Shown here: piece after piece, positions 8,191-16,365 of the stretch | Position numbering within the stretch: the stretch's first letter is position 1 | Layout of the letters: every line of letters begins with the position of its first letter | Origin: Pseudoalteromonas sp. A25 | Lineage (GTDB): Bacteria > Pseudomonadota > Gammaproteobacteria > Enterobacterales > Alteromonadaceae | Assembly (NCBI RefSeq): GCF_009176705.1 | Contig: NZ_AP021846.1 | Span: 838,001-902,000, forward strand | Direction of reading: 5' to 3' | Length of the DNA: 64,000 bases | Program-made: the position numbers and the translations under genes | Notes under the pieces: model-generated | What the model saw: the letters and a program-made list of their open reading frames with translations, nothing else | Database searches by the model: none | What the model was told of the DNA's origin: nothing

Positions 8191-10977
8191 TTAACCTTCT
8201 GATGCTGCCGACTCTAAGTATTTTTGAATAAACTCAGTCGCTTGTGTATATGCTTTGTCTAACTTGTTGCGAAGCGCAATGAGCTCATCAGAAGACAGTG
8301 TATTTGCCTTACACTGTGATTCGAACTCTATCGCTATCTCAGCCACTTGCTCAGCCCCTATGGTTTTAGAAATGGACTTAAGCTGGTGACATGATTCAAT
8401 AATTACTGATTGCTCACAGGATATGACGGCACCATATATTTCGCGGGTGAGTTGGCTACTCTGCTCTAAGTACATTTTAAAGAATCGGCGCTGTTTGGCT
8501 TCGTCATGATTAACGTACTTGCTGAGTGTTTCAAGATCTATTGGCTGAGCTTCTTGCGATTGCTCTGCGTGTCCATCAACTTCAAATAGTTCGTCATCGT
8601 CTTGCTCGTCGCTGTCAGTCATTTCATCATTTGGCAGTGTTTTCAGGTATTTTTGTAACGTCTCTTCGAGTACGTTGAGTTCAACTGGTTTGGTTATATA
8701 GTCATTCATACCAGCACTGAGGCAGCGTTCTCGCTCTCCTTTTAATGCATTGGCTGTGACCGCGATAATGTATGGTTGCGCATTGATATCTTCGCTTTGC
8801 TCGGCAATATCGCGTATCTCTTTGACCATGTCATAACCAGACATTTTGGGCATGTGTAAGTCGGTTAAAATGACGGGGTAGTGGCCACCTTTCCAGATCT
8901 CTAGGCCTTGTTCACCATTTTCAGCGACTTCAACGCCATACCCCAACAAATGGAGCTGATCGGTAAGTACTTGCTGATTTAAAATGTTATCTTCAACGAG
9001 CAAGACTAATTTGTTTTCTTCTTTAGCTTGTTCAACGCTTAAATAATTATTTAAAGTGCGTGTTGGTTTTAACTGCTTAGGTTTGTGCAAGCCAGCAGCC
9101 ACCAAAATAGCGGTCATAAAGCTCGTTTTACATAGTGGTGCAGCATTGAGATAAAAAATATTTTTATGGTTAATTGCGGCATCGTCCATGGTGCTCAACA
9201 CAACGATTTGTTGATTATTGTTTTCTAATGAATACAGTAGAGCACGAAGCTGATCGTTGATTTTCTCCATACTATCTAAGCCATCGAGCACCCAAATAAT
9301 TGAGCTTTTATATTGATATTCGTCGATATTAGCTGATGTGCTAAGTACAGAAACCTTGGCCCCCATAAAGGACAAATAACGCGAAACGGTTTTTTGTCTA
9401 CTCGTGTCGTCTGTCAAAACAACGACTTCTTTTTGGTTTAACACCGCTTTATTTGCATATTTTACTTGGCCAGAGGTACTAAAAGGGAGCTCAACTACAA
9501 ACTCGCTACCCATCCCGATATCACTAGTGACATTGATTGAGCCAAGCATCAGTTCAATCAGGCTCTTACATATCGATAAACCAAGCCCGGTGCCTCCAAA
9601 CTCACGAGTGATAGACCCTTCGGCTTGTATAAAGGGATTGAAAATCTCACGCAATTGCGATTGGTTCATGCCTTTACCGTTGTCGACCACTTTGAAGCGT
9701 AAGGTATAGTGTTCAGATGTATTTTGTGCGACCTCTGCAGATATTTTTACATAGCCTTGCTTGGTTTCATCGGTGCTGGTGAATTTAATCGCGTTACTGC
9801 ACAGGTTATATAACACTTGCCTGACCCTGACTGTATCGCCCACTAAATTTGTTGGGATATCCGGGGCGATAGAAAGCTGCAAATCTAGCTTTCTTTTTTT
9901 GGCAACCGATGACAACACTCGAGCAACTTCTTCAACCGTTTCTGTTACTGAAAATGGGCTGCTATCTATCTGTAACTTGCCTGCTTCAATTTTTGAAAAA
10001 TCTAAAATATCATCGAGTATACCCAGCAACGAAAAAGCGGAGTCTCGTATTATTGTACTCAAGCGGTGTTGGGCACCATCTAACTCGGTTTGCCTTAGCA
10101 AATCTATAGTACCAATAACGCCGTTCATTGGTGTTCTAATTTCATGGCTCATTGTTGCTAAGAAAGTGGTTTTGGCTTCGCTGGCACGCTCTGCGTTGAG
10201 TGTCGCTTTTTCCAGTGCCAATGTACGTGCTTGCACTTCTGTTTCTAAGCTGGTTTGAAGCTGCTTAAGTTCTTTATGTACAGCTTGATCACTGTCAATT
10301 GCGGTTTGTATTTGTTCAAGCAAAAGGTTGATAAGCTTTGCGATATTATCAAGCCCTAAGCCTAGGTCGGCGCTAATGTGTGTACGATAGTCTTGGTTAT
10401 CAATAATACGTTGCAGTTCATCTTGGATCTGCTGGTTATGTTTTATTAGGTCTCGGCCTATGCAGCGGTTACTAAACCAAGCCATAAAAATGGCCAAAAG
10501 TAGTGCCACAGCAAAAGCTAAATAGCTAAGCCACGATAATGTGGACGACTTTGCTTTTTGATATCGCAGCACCAGTTCACCAACTAGTTGCCCGTCCATG
10601 TATAAAGGTTGATGGGTTATTATTTGCTGTTTATCGTTAATGGTATCTAACCTTGATAAAGCTGGCACGTTGTTTGGTGATGATTGGTAGACAAGTGTGG
10701 GTTCGCTTACACCTGTATTACTATATAAGAAGTACTCAACATCATTTGAGGCATATTCGATGCTTTCTAGCATTTTTTTCGCATCATCAAAACTGGATTT
10801 GACCATCAAACTAGTGATAGGTGAAGAAATTTTAGCTGCCTGAATTTCAAGTTGGGGAATGGGTCTGTTTTCAGGTAATAAATAACTTGCAACGGCACAA
10901 ATCGCACCCGTAAGAATTGCAGTGGCAATGATCAGTGGGGTTAACCCAGATATTTTTATTCGAGCAGAATTTTGCAT
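8191..10977 (-). CDS. Hybrid sensor histidine kinase with receiver and HPt domains
   Basis: A 928-residue inner-membrane sensor that should autophosphorylate and pass phosphate along a His-Asp-His relay. In order: transmembrane helix 1 (about 12-32), a periplasmic sensor (33-148), helix 2 (149-168), a coiled linker, HisKA with H278 in SHEIRTP, and HATPase (N395, D432 in DNGKGM, GGTGLGLSI at 461-469). Then come a degenerate receiver-like segment (about 515-630), a full receiver (E662-D663, phosphoacceptor D706, K763) and an HPt domain with H864 in HQLKS. The layout resembles BarA, but the sensor part does not look like BarA, so no symbol is given. A 20-bp palindrome lies 20 bp upstream of the start. 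Confidence 0.92.
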   Translation of the reverse strand: MQNSARIKISGLTPLIIATAILTGAICAVASYLLPENRPIPQLEIQAAKISSPITSLMVKSSFDDAKKMLESIEYASNDVEYFLYSNTGVSEPTLVYQSSPNNVPALSRLDTINDKQQIITHQPLYMDGQLVGELVLRYQKAKSSTLSWLSYLAFAVALLLAIFMAWFSNRCIGRDLIKHNQQIQDELQRIIDNQDYRTHISADLGLGLDNIAKLINLLLEQIQTAIDSDQAVHKELKQLQTSLETEVQARTLALEKATLNAERASEAKTTFLATMSHEIRTPMNGVIGTIDLLRQTELDGAQHRLSTIIRDSAFSLLGILDDILDFSKIEAGKLQIDSSPFSVTETVEEVARVLSSVAKKRKLDLQLSIAPDIPTNLVGDTVRVRQVLYNLCSNAIKFTSTDETKQGYVKISAEVAQNTSEHYTLRFKVVDNGKGMNQSQLREIFNPFIQAEGSITREFGGTGLGLSICKSLIELMLGSINVTSDIGMGSEFVVELPFSTSGQVKYANKAVLNQKEVVVLTDDTSRQKTVSRYLSFMGAKVSVLSTSANIDEYQYKSSIIWVLDGLDSMEKINDQLRALLYSLENNNQQIVVLSTMDDAAINHKNIFYLNAAPLCKTSFMTAILVAAGLHKPKQLKPTRTLNNYLSVEQAKEENKLVLLVEDNILNQQVLTDQLHLLGYGVEVAENGEQGLEIWKGGHYPVILTDLHMPKMSGYDMVKEIRDIAEQSEDINAQPYIIAVTANALKGERERCLSAGMNDYITKPVELNVLEETLQKYLKTLPNDEMTDSDEQDDDELFEVDGHAEQSQEAQPIDLETLSKYVNHDEAKQRRFFKMYLEQSSQLTREIYGAVISCEQSVIIESCHQLKSISKTIGAEQVAEIAIEFESQCKANTLSSDELIALRNKLDKAYTQATEFIQKYLESAASEG

Positions 10978-10997
10978 TATTGATGTATTCCAGTTTA

Positions 10998-11017
10998 TCT
11001 ATTCAACGTTGAATAGA
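10998..11017. promoter_or_regulatory. Perfect 20-bp palindrome upstream of the hybrid kinase gene
   Basis: TCTATTCAAC followed directly by GTTGAATAGA is a gapless perfect palindrome 20 bp before the kinase start codon (10977). A dimeric regulator operator is the likeliest reading. A cruciform or RNA hairpin in the leader is the alternative. Confidence 0.6.
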
Positions 11018-11216
11018 GACAAAGCTATTTAGCATCTCAATCCTAACACTCAATCCGGATAATTTCTCTACGTTTTTAGAGTCACACTAGTATAGCTATT
11101 GATGCGAGAGGTTAGCGCTAGATACCAACAGGGTGATGAAAAGTTCAACAAAAAAGCGTTATTTTGTCCACTCTGTCTGAAAACTGTGCAAACGAACATT
11201 GGTTTTAAAAAAAGGG

Positions 11217-11245
11217 TTGACTTAAAAGGGCAAAACCCGTTTAAT
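11217..11245 (+). promoter_or_regulatory. Promoter of the tRNA operon
   Basis: TTGACT (11217-11222), a 17-base spacer and TTTAAT (11240-11245) are followed by a GC-rich discriminator (ACGCCGC), as in growth-rate-controlled stable RNA promoters. The predicted start (about 11252) falls at the edge of the first decayed tRNA-Phe copy. Confidence 0.72.
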
Positions 11246-11254
11246 ACGCCGCAC

Positions 11255-11411
11255 GCCCAGATAGCTAAGTAAGTAGAGCTGTTGGGGGGTAGCATTGAAA
11301 ATCCTAGTTGTTTTTTAATGTGATATAAGGTTTGCCCAGATAGCTCAGTAAGTAGAGCTGTTAGGGATAGCATTGAAAATCCTAGTTGTTTTTTAATGTA
11401 ACATAAGGTTT
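11255..11411 (+). repeat. Two tandem decayed tRNA-Phe-derived repeats in the operon leader
   Basis: Units at 11255-11333 (79 bp) and 11334-11411 (78 bp) are near-identical. Each starts as tRNA-Phe does (GCCCAGATAGCT), keeps the D-stem GCT/AGC bases and the anticodon-loop segment ATTGAAAATCCT, then diverges. Each has lost the invariant GG of the D-loop, the 5' anticodon stem, the T-arm with GGTTCGATTCC and the 3' acceptor strand with CCA. Neither can fold as a tRNA. They lie between the predicted promoter and the first intact tRNA-Phe at 11412, so they should be transcribed as leader and removed during processing. Confidence 0.82.
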
Positions 11412-11487
11412 GCCCAGATAGCTCAGTCGGTAGAGCAGAGGATTGAAAATCCTCGTGTCGGTGGTTCGATTCCGCCTCTGGGCACCA
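11412..11487 (+). tRNA. tRNA-Phe (GAA), copy 1
   Basis: A 76-base cloverleaf. Acceptor GCCCAGA pairs with TCTGGGC, the anticodon stem-loop has GAA within TTGAAAA, the T-loop is GGTTCGATTCC, and CCA is encoded. First intact member of the array. Confidence 0.97.
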
Positions 11488-11498
11488 TTTTTAGGTGC

Positions 11499-11574
<76 letters not shown>

Positions 11575-11692
11575 CTTCCTTGCTAGGAATTAAAATATAA
11601 GCAAAAATTGTGTGCTCAAATAATTTTATTTTTGTAAAATTATTTTGAGGGCAGAGAAAATACGTTTCGTGTTTTTCTAAAAATAAGTTTAT

Positions 11693-11768
11693 GCCCAGAT
11701 AGCTCAGTCGGTAGAGCAGAGGATTGAAAATCCTCGTGTCGGTGGTTCGATTCCGCCTCTGGGCACCA
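11693..11768 (+). tRNA. tRNA-Phe (GAA), copy 2
   Basis: Identical over 76 bases to copy 1, with encoded CCA. The 118-base spacer before it is AT-rich and shows no other gene. Confidence 0.97.
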
Positions 11769-11779
11769 TTTTTAGGTGC

Positions 11780-11855
<76 letters not shown>

Positions 11856-11880
11856 CTCCTTTAAACTTATACTAAAATAT

Positions 11881-11956
11881 GCCCAGATAGCTCAGTCGGT
11901 AGAGCAGAGGATTGAAAATCCTCGTGTCGGTGGTTCGATTCCGCCTCTGGGCACCA
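11881..11956 (+). tRNA. tRNA-Phe (GAA), copy 3
   Basis: Identical to the other two intact copies, with encoded CCA. It starts 25 bases after tRNA-Thr copy 2. Confidence 0.97.
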
Positions 11957-12007
11957 TCCTTTTGATTACCAAAATCAATAAACCGAAAGGTTTTAAAAAA
12001 TTAGTGT

Positions 12008-12083
<76 letters not shown>

Positions 12084-12307
12084 TCTTTATCATTCTTAGT
12101 TTTTCCTATTCGGTCTAGCCATCACTTCATTAGCGGATTTTATATCTTTTGCTCAATTATGCTCCGTTTAGGGTGATTGAAGGTTGGTCTTTGAAAGATT
12201 TTTTTGTTTTGAGCTATTTGCTATTTTCACTGTCAGCTTCATCTTAATTAGACTTTTTATTCAAAACCTTATCGTGTATTTGCTTTTTTGAGCGTTCGTT
12301 CCTTTTT

Positions 12308-12348
12308 TGTGATCTAACTCATTGTTTTCAAATTTATGAAAATTATCT
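12308..12348 (+). promoter_or_regulatory. Possible CRP-dependent promoter of hpf
   Basis: TGTGA-TCTAAC-TCATT (12308-12323) matches the left CRP half-site and three of five bases of the right half. A -10-like TTATCT lies at 12343-12348 and no good -35 is present. A start near 12356 would put the site close to -41, the class II position. Predicted only. Confidence 0.4.
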
Positions 12349-12360
12349 GACATTTTACCC

Positions 12361-12399
12361 TTGAGGTTTTAGCAAATGGCCTCAATACTGTAATTGAGG
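12361..12399 (+). promoter_or_regulatory. Mutually exclusive stems in the hpf leader
   Basis: CCTCAA (12380-12385) can pair with TTGAGG at 12361-12366 or, as a 7-bp stem with a 6-base loop, with ATTGAGG at 12393-12399. The second stem ends 11 bases before the AGGA of hpf. The arrangement permits two leader folds; a switch is not shown. Confidence 0.35.
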
Positions 12400-12421
12400 T
12401 AAACAAGAAAAGGATAAATAT

Positions 12422-12778
12422 ATGAAGATAAATCTTTCGGGCCACCATGTGGATATTACAGACGCAGTAAGAGCTCACGTTCAAGAAAAGTTTGCCAAAA
12501 CAGCGACACACTTTCCGTCATTATTATCGCTGGACATTATAATTAGTAAAGATAACAAAAAATTTAACGCTGAAATTTCAACAACCTATTCAGGCGTGCG
12601 TATTGGAGTTAAAGGGGAAGGCGATGTAATGTACCCCGCTATTGCCAATGCAGCTAAAAAATTAGATGCCTCACTAAAACATAGAAAAGGCCAATTGAAA
12701 GCGAATTTACACGATAAGCCGGTAAGCACAACACCGGAAATTGCACACGAAATTATTCAAGAAATGGATTTACGCTAA
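12422..12778 (+). CDS. hpf: Ribosome hibernation promoting factor, short HPF/RaiA family
   Basis: A 118-residue protein of the HPF/RaiA (sigma-54 modulation) family, which binds the 30S decoding region in starved cells and stabilises inactive ribosomes. It starts MKINLSGHHVDITDAVR and shows the single beta-alpha-beta-beta-beta-alpha domain with the usual KF...HFPSLLSLDIIISKD pattern and a basic second helix. There is no C-terminal dimerisation domain, so it is the short type found in gammaproteobacteria. AGGA lies 7 bases before the ATG. It is not next to rpoN, as hpf often is, so RaiA is an equally fair name. A possible CRP promoter and a strong terminator frame it as a single-gene unit. Confidence 0.88.
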   Translation: MKINLSGHHVDITDAVRAHVQEKFAKTATHFPSLLSLDIIISKDNKKFNAEISTTYSGVRIGVKGEGDVMYPAIANAAKKLDASLKHRKGQLKANLHDKPVSTTPEIAHEIIQEMDLR

Positions 12779-12805
12779 GCAATCAGGCTTAGTTGTAACA
12801 CATAC

Positions 12806-12831
12806 AAAGGGCCTTAACAGGCCCTTTTTTT
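12806..12831 (+). terminator. Terminator of hpf
   Basis: AAAGGGCCT (12806-12814), loop TAAC, AGGCCCTTT (12819-12827), with the T run continuing to 12831. Canonical. Confidence 0.93.
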
Positions 12832-12875
12832 ATGCTAGACTGGGCAACAATTTCAGTTGTTATAAAGTTGTTTTA

Positions 12876-13793
12876 ATGCCTAATTATCAAACTGTTCTCG
12901 ATGCCACTTTTACTCATGTACAACCTTTACTTAACAAAGGCAAAGTCGCTGATTATATCCCCGCATTAGCTGAGCAAGAGTTAGGACAGTTTGCGATGGC
13001 ATTGCATACCAATGATGGGCAAACCTTCACAGCTGGTAATTGTAATGCTCGCTTCACGGTGCAATCGGTATCAAAAGTGATGACTTTAACCATGGCACTG
13101 CAGCGTTATGAAGATGAACTTTGGCAAAGAGTAGGTAAAGAACCGTCAGGAACTGCGTTTAATTCTCTTACCCAATTAGAGTTTGAAAATGGCATTCCTC
13201 GCAACCCATTTATCAACGCGGGGGCTATTGTTACTTGCGATGCGCTATTCTCTCGTTTGAGCGCACCAATCCATACCATGTTGGAGCAATACCGCAGTCA
13301 GTCAGGCAATGAAAAAGTGGTGATCAATAAGCGGGTTGCACAGTCGGAGTTTGAACACCGATACCGAAATGCGGCTATGGCCTACTTAATGAAATCATTT
13401 GGTAACTTCACCAATGATGTAGAAGAGGTGCTTTGGTCATATTTTAATTATTGCGCCATTGAGGTTAATTGTACTGAACTTGCGCGTACCTTTTCTTATC
13501 TATCAAACCACGGTTTTTGCTCGCAAAGCCAGCAGCAATTGCTCAGTGCCAAGCAAACTAAACAGCTAAACTCTCTACTCTTTACCAGTGGCTTATATGA
13601 TGCAGCGGGTGATTTTGCTTACAGAGTGGGTATGCCCGGTAAGTCGGGCGTATCGGGTACGATAATAGCGGTGGTACCGGGCCAGTTTACGGTCGCTGTT
13701 TGGTCGCCGGGCTTAGACAAGTTTGGTAACTCTGTGGCGGGGATAGCAGCACTTGAATATGTTTCTGAACAACTAGGCACTGCTATTTTTTAG
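12876..13793 (+). CDS. glsA: Glutaminase A
   Basis: Glutaminase hydrolyses glutamine to glutamate and ammonia through a beta-lactamase-like serine/lysine mechanism. The 305 residues include QSVSKVMTL, with the catalytic Ser-x-x-Lys pair, NPFINAGAIV, MAYLMKSFGN and the Gly-rich MPGKSGVSGTI near the C-terminus. The length equals the family norm (about 305-310). The ATG at 12876 is chosen because MPNYQTVL is a usual N-terminus; the frame extends upstream through the hpf terminator, which makes the longer version unlikely. No clear Shine-Dalgarno precedes it. It is probably transcribed alone. Confidence 0.95.
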   Translation: MPNYQTVLDATFTHVQPLLNKGKVADYIPALAEQELGQFAMALHTNDGQTFTAGNCNARFTVQSVSKVMTLTMALQRYEDELWQRVGKEPSGTAFNSLTQLEFENGIPRNPFINAGAIVTCDALFSRLSAPIHTMLEQYRSQSGNEKVVINKRVAQSEFEHRYRNAAMAYLMKSFGNFTNDVEEVLWSYFNYCAIEVNCTELARTFSYLSNHGFCSQSQQQLLSAKQTKQLNSLLFTSGLYDAAGDFAYRVGMPGKSGVSGTIIAVVPGQFTVAVWSPGLDKFGNSVAGIAALEYVSEQLGTAIF

Positions 13794-14187
13794 TCAGTTT
13801 GCTGTGGTTGTTTTTTGGCTGAGAGCAGCTATCACCTTCTATAAATGAATTAAATAATCTTACTTATGACCTATTAAGGAATGATTTATAAGTAAATTAT
13901 CGCATTTGTAATGCGTTGTAATTGACTTTAATTAAACAATCAGGTCAAATTCAAACTAACTCAAAATTTCTGTTTTTTTCATACAATTCATAGTGTTAAA
14001 GCTATGTTAATTGTTTGGGTGCTGTCACGGTCTTTATTTAGAGTTTATGCACTATTTTCGCTGCGTGTAGTGAAGGGCTGGTTTACTGCCCGTTAGAGTA
14101 AACGAGGTGATGACAATAACTGCCCATAAATAGAGCTTATGAGTTTACAAAGAGGTTGGTATTTTTATTTGTTTAAGGTCTGAGAGC
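13794..14187. promoter_or_regulatory. 394-bp spacer with inverted repeats before the methyltransferase-like gene
   Basis: No ORF is visible. Three inverted repeats are present: TTACTTAT/ATAAGTAA (13860-13867 with 13888-13895), CGCATT-TGT-AATGCG (13901-13915), and TTGAC/GTCAA (13922-13926 with 13944-13948). The promoter of the following cluster must lie here, but no hexamer pair stands out. One of the repeats may end glsA transcription. Confidence 0.5.
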
Positions 14188-15435
14188 ATGGCAAGCAACA
14201 GTAGAGAAACTCAAAGTTTAATGAGTAAAACACATGAGTTGAGTTCTATCGACCCCAGTCTTGCAAAATTATTAAATCAGTCATTGCGTGACCAGTTATC
14301 GCGACAATTAAAAGGTGACGCGTTTGCAAGCTCCGAAGTATTAATTAAGCATTGTTGTAAGCTGGTTGAGTGTTTGCTTGCTAAAACTCAAACGCATGAG
14401 CAGCTTGTTGAATGTTTTGCTGATTTTTCACAATCACTGATAGAGCTATACCAAAGTTTAGAACTCACCGAACAAGAAACCACGCACTCCTACGTTAACG
14501 CCACCGGTTTAGTGATGGCGGTTAAAGATGCTGTGTCGACGGTCAATGATATTTACCGTGTTAAAGCTTTTATTCGCGCGCTTAAGCACACATTAGATGA
14601 TGCCGAGTCTCAAAGCTCACAGCCGCTACATCTTGTTTATCCAGCCTGCGGACCATTTGCACCACTCGTTTTGCCTTTGTTGTGCTACGTAAAAAAACAC
14701 AATACTCATCAACGGCCCCTTAAAATCACCTTAATCGATATTCAACCTGGCGCTGAAAAGGTGCTTAAGCGTACCGTTGAGAGCTTGGGGCTAGACTTGC
14801 ACAGTGTGGACGTGTTGTGCATGGATGTGATGGATTATAAGCCCAGCTTGCCAATCGATATTTTGGTGATTGAAGCGATGCAACATGGCTTGAGCAAAGA
14901 AGGGCATTTGAGCTTTATGCGCCACCTTACGCCATTTTTATCTGAAGATGCTTATTTGCTGCCAAAGGAAATTGTGGTTGAGGCGATGCTTGCCGTTCCG
15001 CAGCGTGAATTTGTTGAACAGTGGCAAGAGCAAGAGCGCAGCCATTCCAGTTTTATCAATGAGCAAATTGAAGCTGAGCGCATCAATCTAGGACCTATTT
15101 TTACGCTTAATTTAGACACGCTAAAACATATAACGACCATGCCACTTGGCAATGGTTTTGATTTGATTGAAGCCGGTCAAGTCACGATTCCACAAAATGT
15201 ACACGATATGCCAAAACGTATTTTATTACTGAGCGCCAAACTGCATGTGGATGGGCAAGAGCAAGTTGCACAATATGACTCGGGGATCACCCATCCACTT
15301 GCTGATATGTCGGTATGTATTGATTTTAAACCACATGCTTCAGAGCCGGATGACTTATTGGTAAAAGGTGGCGATAAATTGAAGTTTTACTACAAGCTGT
15401 GCGGCATGCCGAGCTTTTTACCTACCATAGCATAA
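14188..15435 (+). CDS. PRMT-like SAM-dependent methyltransferase, putative
   Basis: A 415-residue protein with a helical N-terminal part (about 1-135), then a Rossmann-type methyltransferase core. A glycine-poor motif I variant (YPACGPFAPLVLPLL, 151-165) is followed by a second strand ending in an acidic residue (TLIDIQ, 181-186). Then comes DILVIEAMQHGLSKEG (224-239), where E229 and E238 are nine apart with M231 and L235 between, the pattern of the double-E loop of protein arginine methyltransferases. The C-terminal third is beta-rich, as the PRMT barrel would be. Specificity is not known and the PRMT relation is inferred from motifs. It heads a tight cluster: a formyltransferase-like gene follows after 9 bp and a tail-collar gene after that. 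Start support is weak (GAGAG close to the ATG). Confidence 0.7.
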   Translation: MASNSRETQSLMSKTHELSSIDPSLAKLLNQSLRDQLSRQLKGDAFASSEVLIKHCCKLVECLLAKTQTHEQLVECFADFSQSLIELYQSLELTEQETTHSYVNATGLVMAVKDAVSTVNDIYRVKAFIRALKHTLDDAESQSSQPLHLVYPACGPFAPLVLPLLCYVKKHNTHQRPLKITLIDIQPGAEKVLKRTVESLGLDLHSVDVLCMDVMDYKPSLPIDILVIEAMQHGLSKEGHLSFMRHLTPFLSEDAYLLPKEIVVEAMLAVPQREFVEQWQEQERSHSSFINEQIEAERINLGPIFTLNLDTLKHITTMPLGNGFDLIEAGQVTIPQNVHDMPKRILLLSAKLHVDGQEQVAQYDSGITHPLADMSVCIDFKPHASEPDDLLVKGGDKLKFYYKLCGMPSFLPTIA

Positions 15436-15444
15436 GGGAATTGC

Positions 15445-16347
15445 ATGAAAAAAATAGTTTTAATTGCCTGCTCGGCATCGGCAACGCCTGCGATTGAATG
15501 CTTGGCGCAAATGAACGCCCTTGCGGGTGTATTGAGTGTACATTGCCCTGAATCGGTTGCTCAGCAACATATGGCCGTTGCGCAGCATTTTGGTGTGCCT
15601 CACGCTTTTCAAGGCAACTTGAATGGGGATGTATTGTCCTCGGCCAAGCAAAACTGGCAAGGTGATGAGTTTATTAGCTATCACTTGCCGTATGAACTGT
15701 TACGCAATGTACAAAGTGAGCAAAATGTGGTGCAAGTTCAAGTTGCACAATACAGTAACGCAACGGTTGAGCATGCCTTGTTTCAAACCATTCATAGCCA
15801 ACAGTCTCATTGTGTTCTTAGCGCTGTAAGTATTAAGCATCAACAAGTTTTACTGAGTCACAGCGTGGTTGTGGAGAGTGAGGATACTGCGGGTACTTTA
15901 CATAAAAAGCTGCTCACGCAGTTACCTAGTTTGTTACAGCAGCTTGTTAGTGAATTCGATAGCTTGTATGACACTCAGCCATTTGTGCAGTTTGCACCAG
16001 AAACTTTATCTTCACTGGACGAATCACACTTATTTGCCAACTTACAGACCGATAGCGCAGAGCGAATTATTAATTTAACCCGAGCGGCAAACCCATATTT
16101 TGGTGGTGCCCGCTTGCGCATCGGCAAAGCTGTTTGCCAATTAATGCAAGTCTCCTTACTTGATCAACCCACCTTTGGGGTGAAAGCCGGTACCGTGGTT
16201 GCGCTATCAAAATCAGACGGGTTAATCATAGCACTTAGCAACGAGCAGGCGCTGAAGCTTGATGTAGTAAGCAGTGCAGAGGGCATATTTGACGGTTATC
16301 GCTTTGCTATGCAAGCCAAACTGCAAGCAGGTATGAATTTAAAATAA
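15445..16347 (+). CDS. Formyltransferase-fold protein, probably catalytically altered
   Basis: A 300-residue protein laid out like methionyl-tRNA formyltransferase. It has an N-terminal formyl_trans_N-like domain (1-165, KKIVLIACSASATPAIECL, then SEDTAGTLHKKL at 145-156) and a C-terminal Fmt_C-like barrel (205-295, with RAANPYFGGARLRIGK at 213-228). The catalytic Asn-His-Gly/Pro-Ser stretch of the family is replaced by VQVQVAQYSNATVEHAL (96-112), and the active-site Asp-Gly segment by SIKHQQVLLSHS (129-140). Normal catalysis is therefore doubtful. AAGGGA precedes the ATG. It lies 9 bp after the methyltransferase-like gene and 18 bp before the tail-collar gene. It may bind or modify a partner of the cluster; the true function is unknown. 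Confidence 0.6.
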   Translation: MKKIVLIACSASATPAIECLAQMNALAGVLSVHCPESVAQQHMAVAQHFGVPHAFQGNLNGDVLSSAKQNWQGDEFISYHLPYELLRNVQSEQNVVQVQVAQYSNATVEHALFQTIHSQQSHCVLSAVSIKHQQVLLSHSVVVESEDTAGTLHKKLLTQLPSLLQQLVSEFDSLYDTQPFVQFAPETLSSLDESHLFANLQTDSAERIINLTRAANPYFGGARLRIGKAVCQLMQVSLLDQPTFGVKAGTVVALSKSDGLIIALSNEQALKLDVVSSAEGIFDGYRFAMQAKLQAGMNLK

Positions 16348-16365
16348 TAAAGAAGGAAGAAAAAC

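Larger units (their letters stand above)
12084..12421 (+). promoter_or_regulatory. 338-bp spacer between the tRNA array and hpf
   Basis: A T-rich, gene-free stretch. It holds a weak hairpin with a T run near 12189-12206 (possible tRNA operon end), a CRP-like site at 12308 with a matching -10, and overlapping leader stems at 12361-12399. I see no ORF in it. Confidence 0.6.

Noticed and set aside
11068..11373. 101-residue minus-strand frame over the tRNA leader
   Set aside because: It runs through the tRNA promoter and the decayed tRNA-Phe units; its codons come from RNA-gene sequence.
12741..12875. N-terminal extension of glsA
   Set aside because: It would read through the hpf stop and its terminator; glutaminases start near MPNYQTVL.
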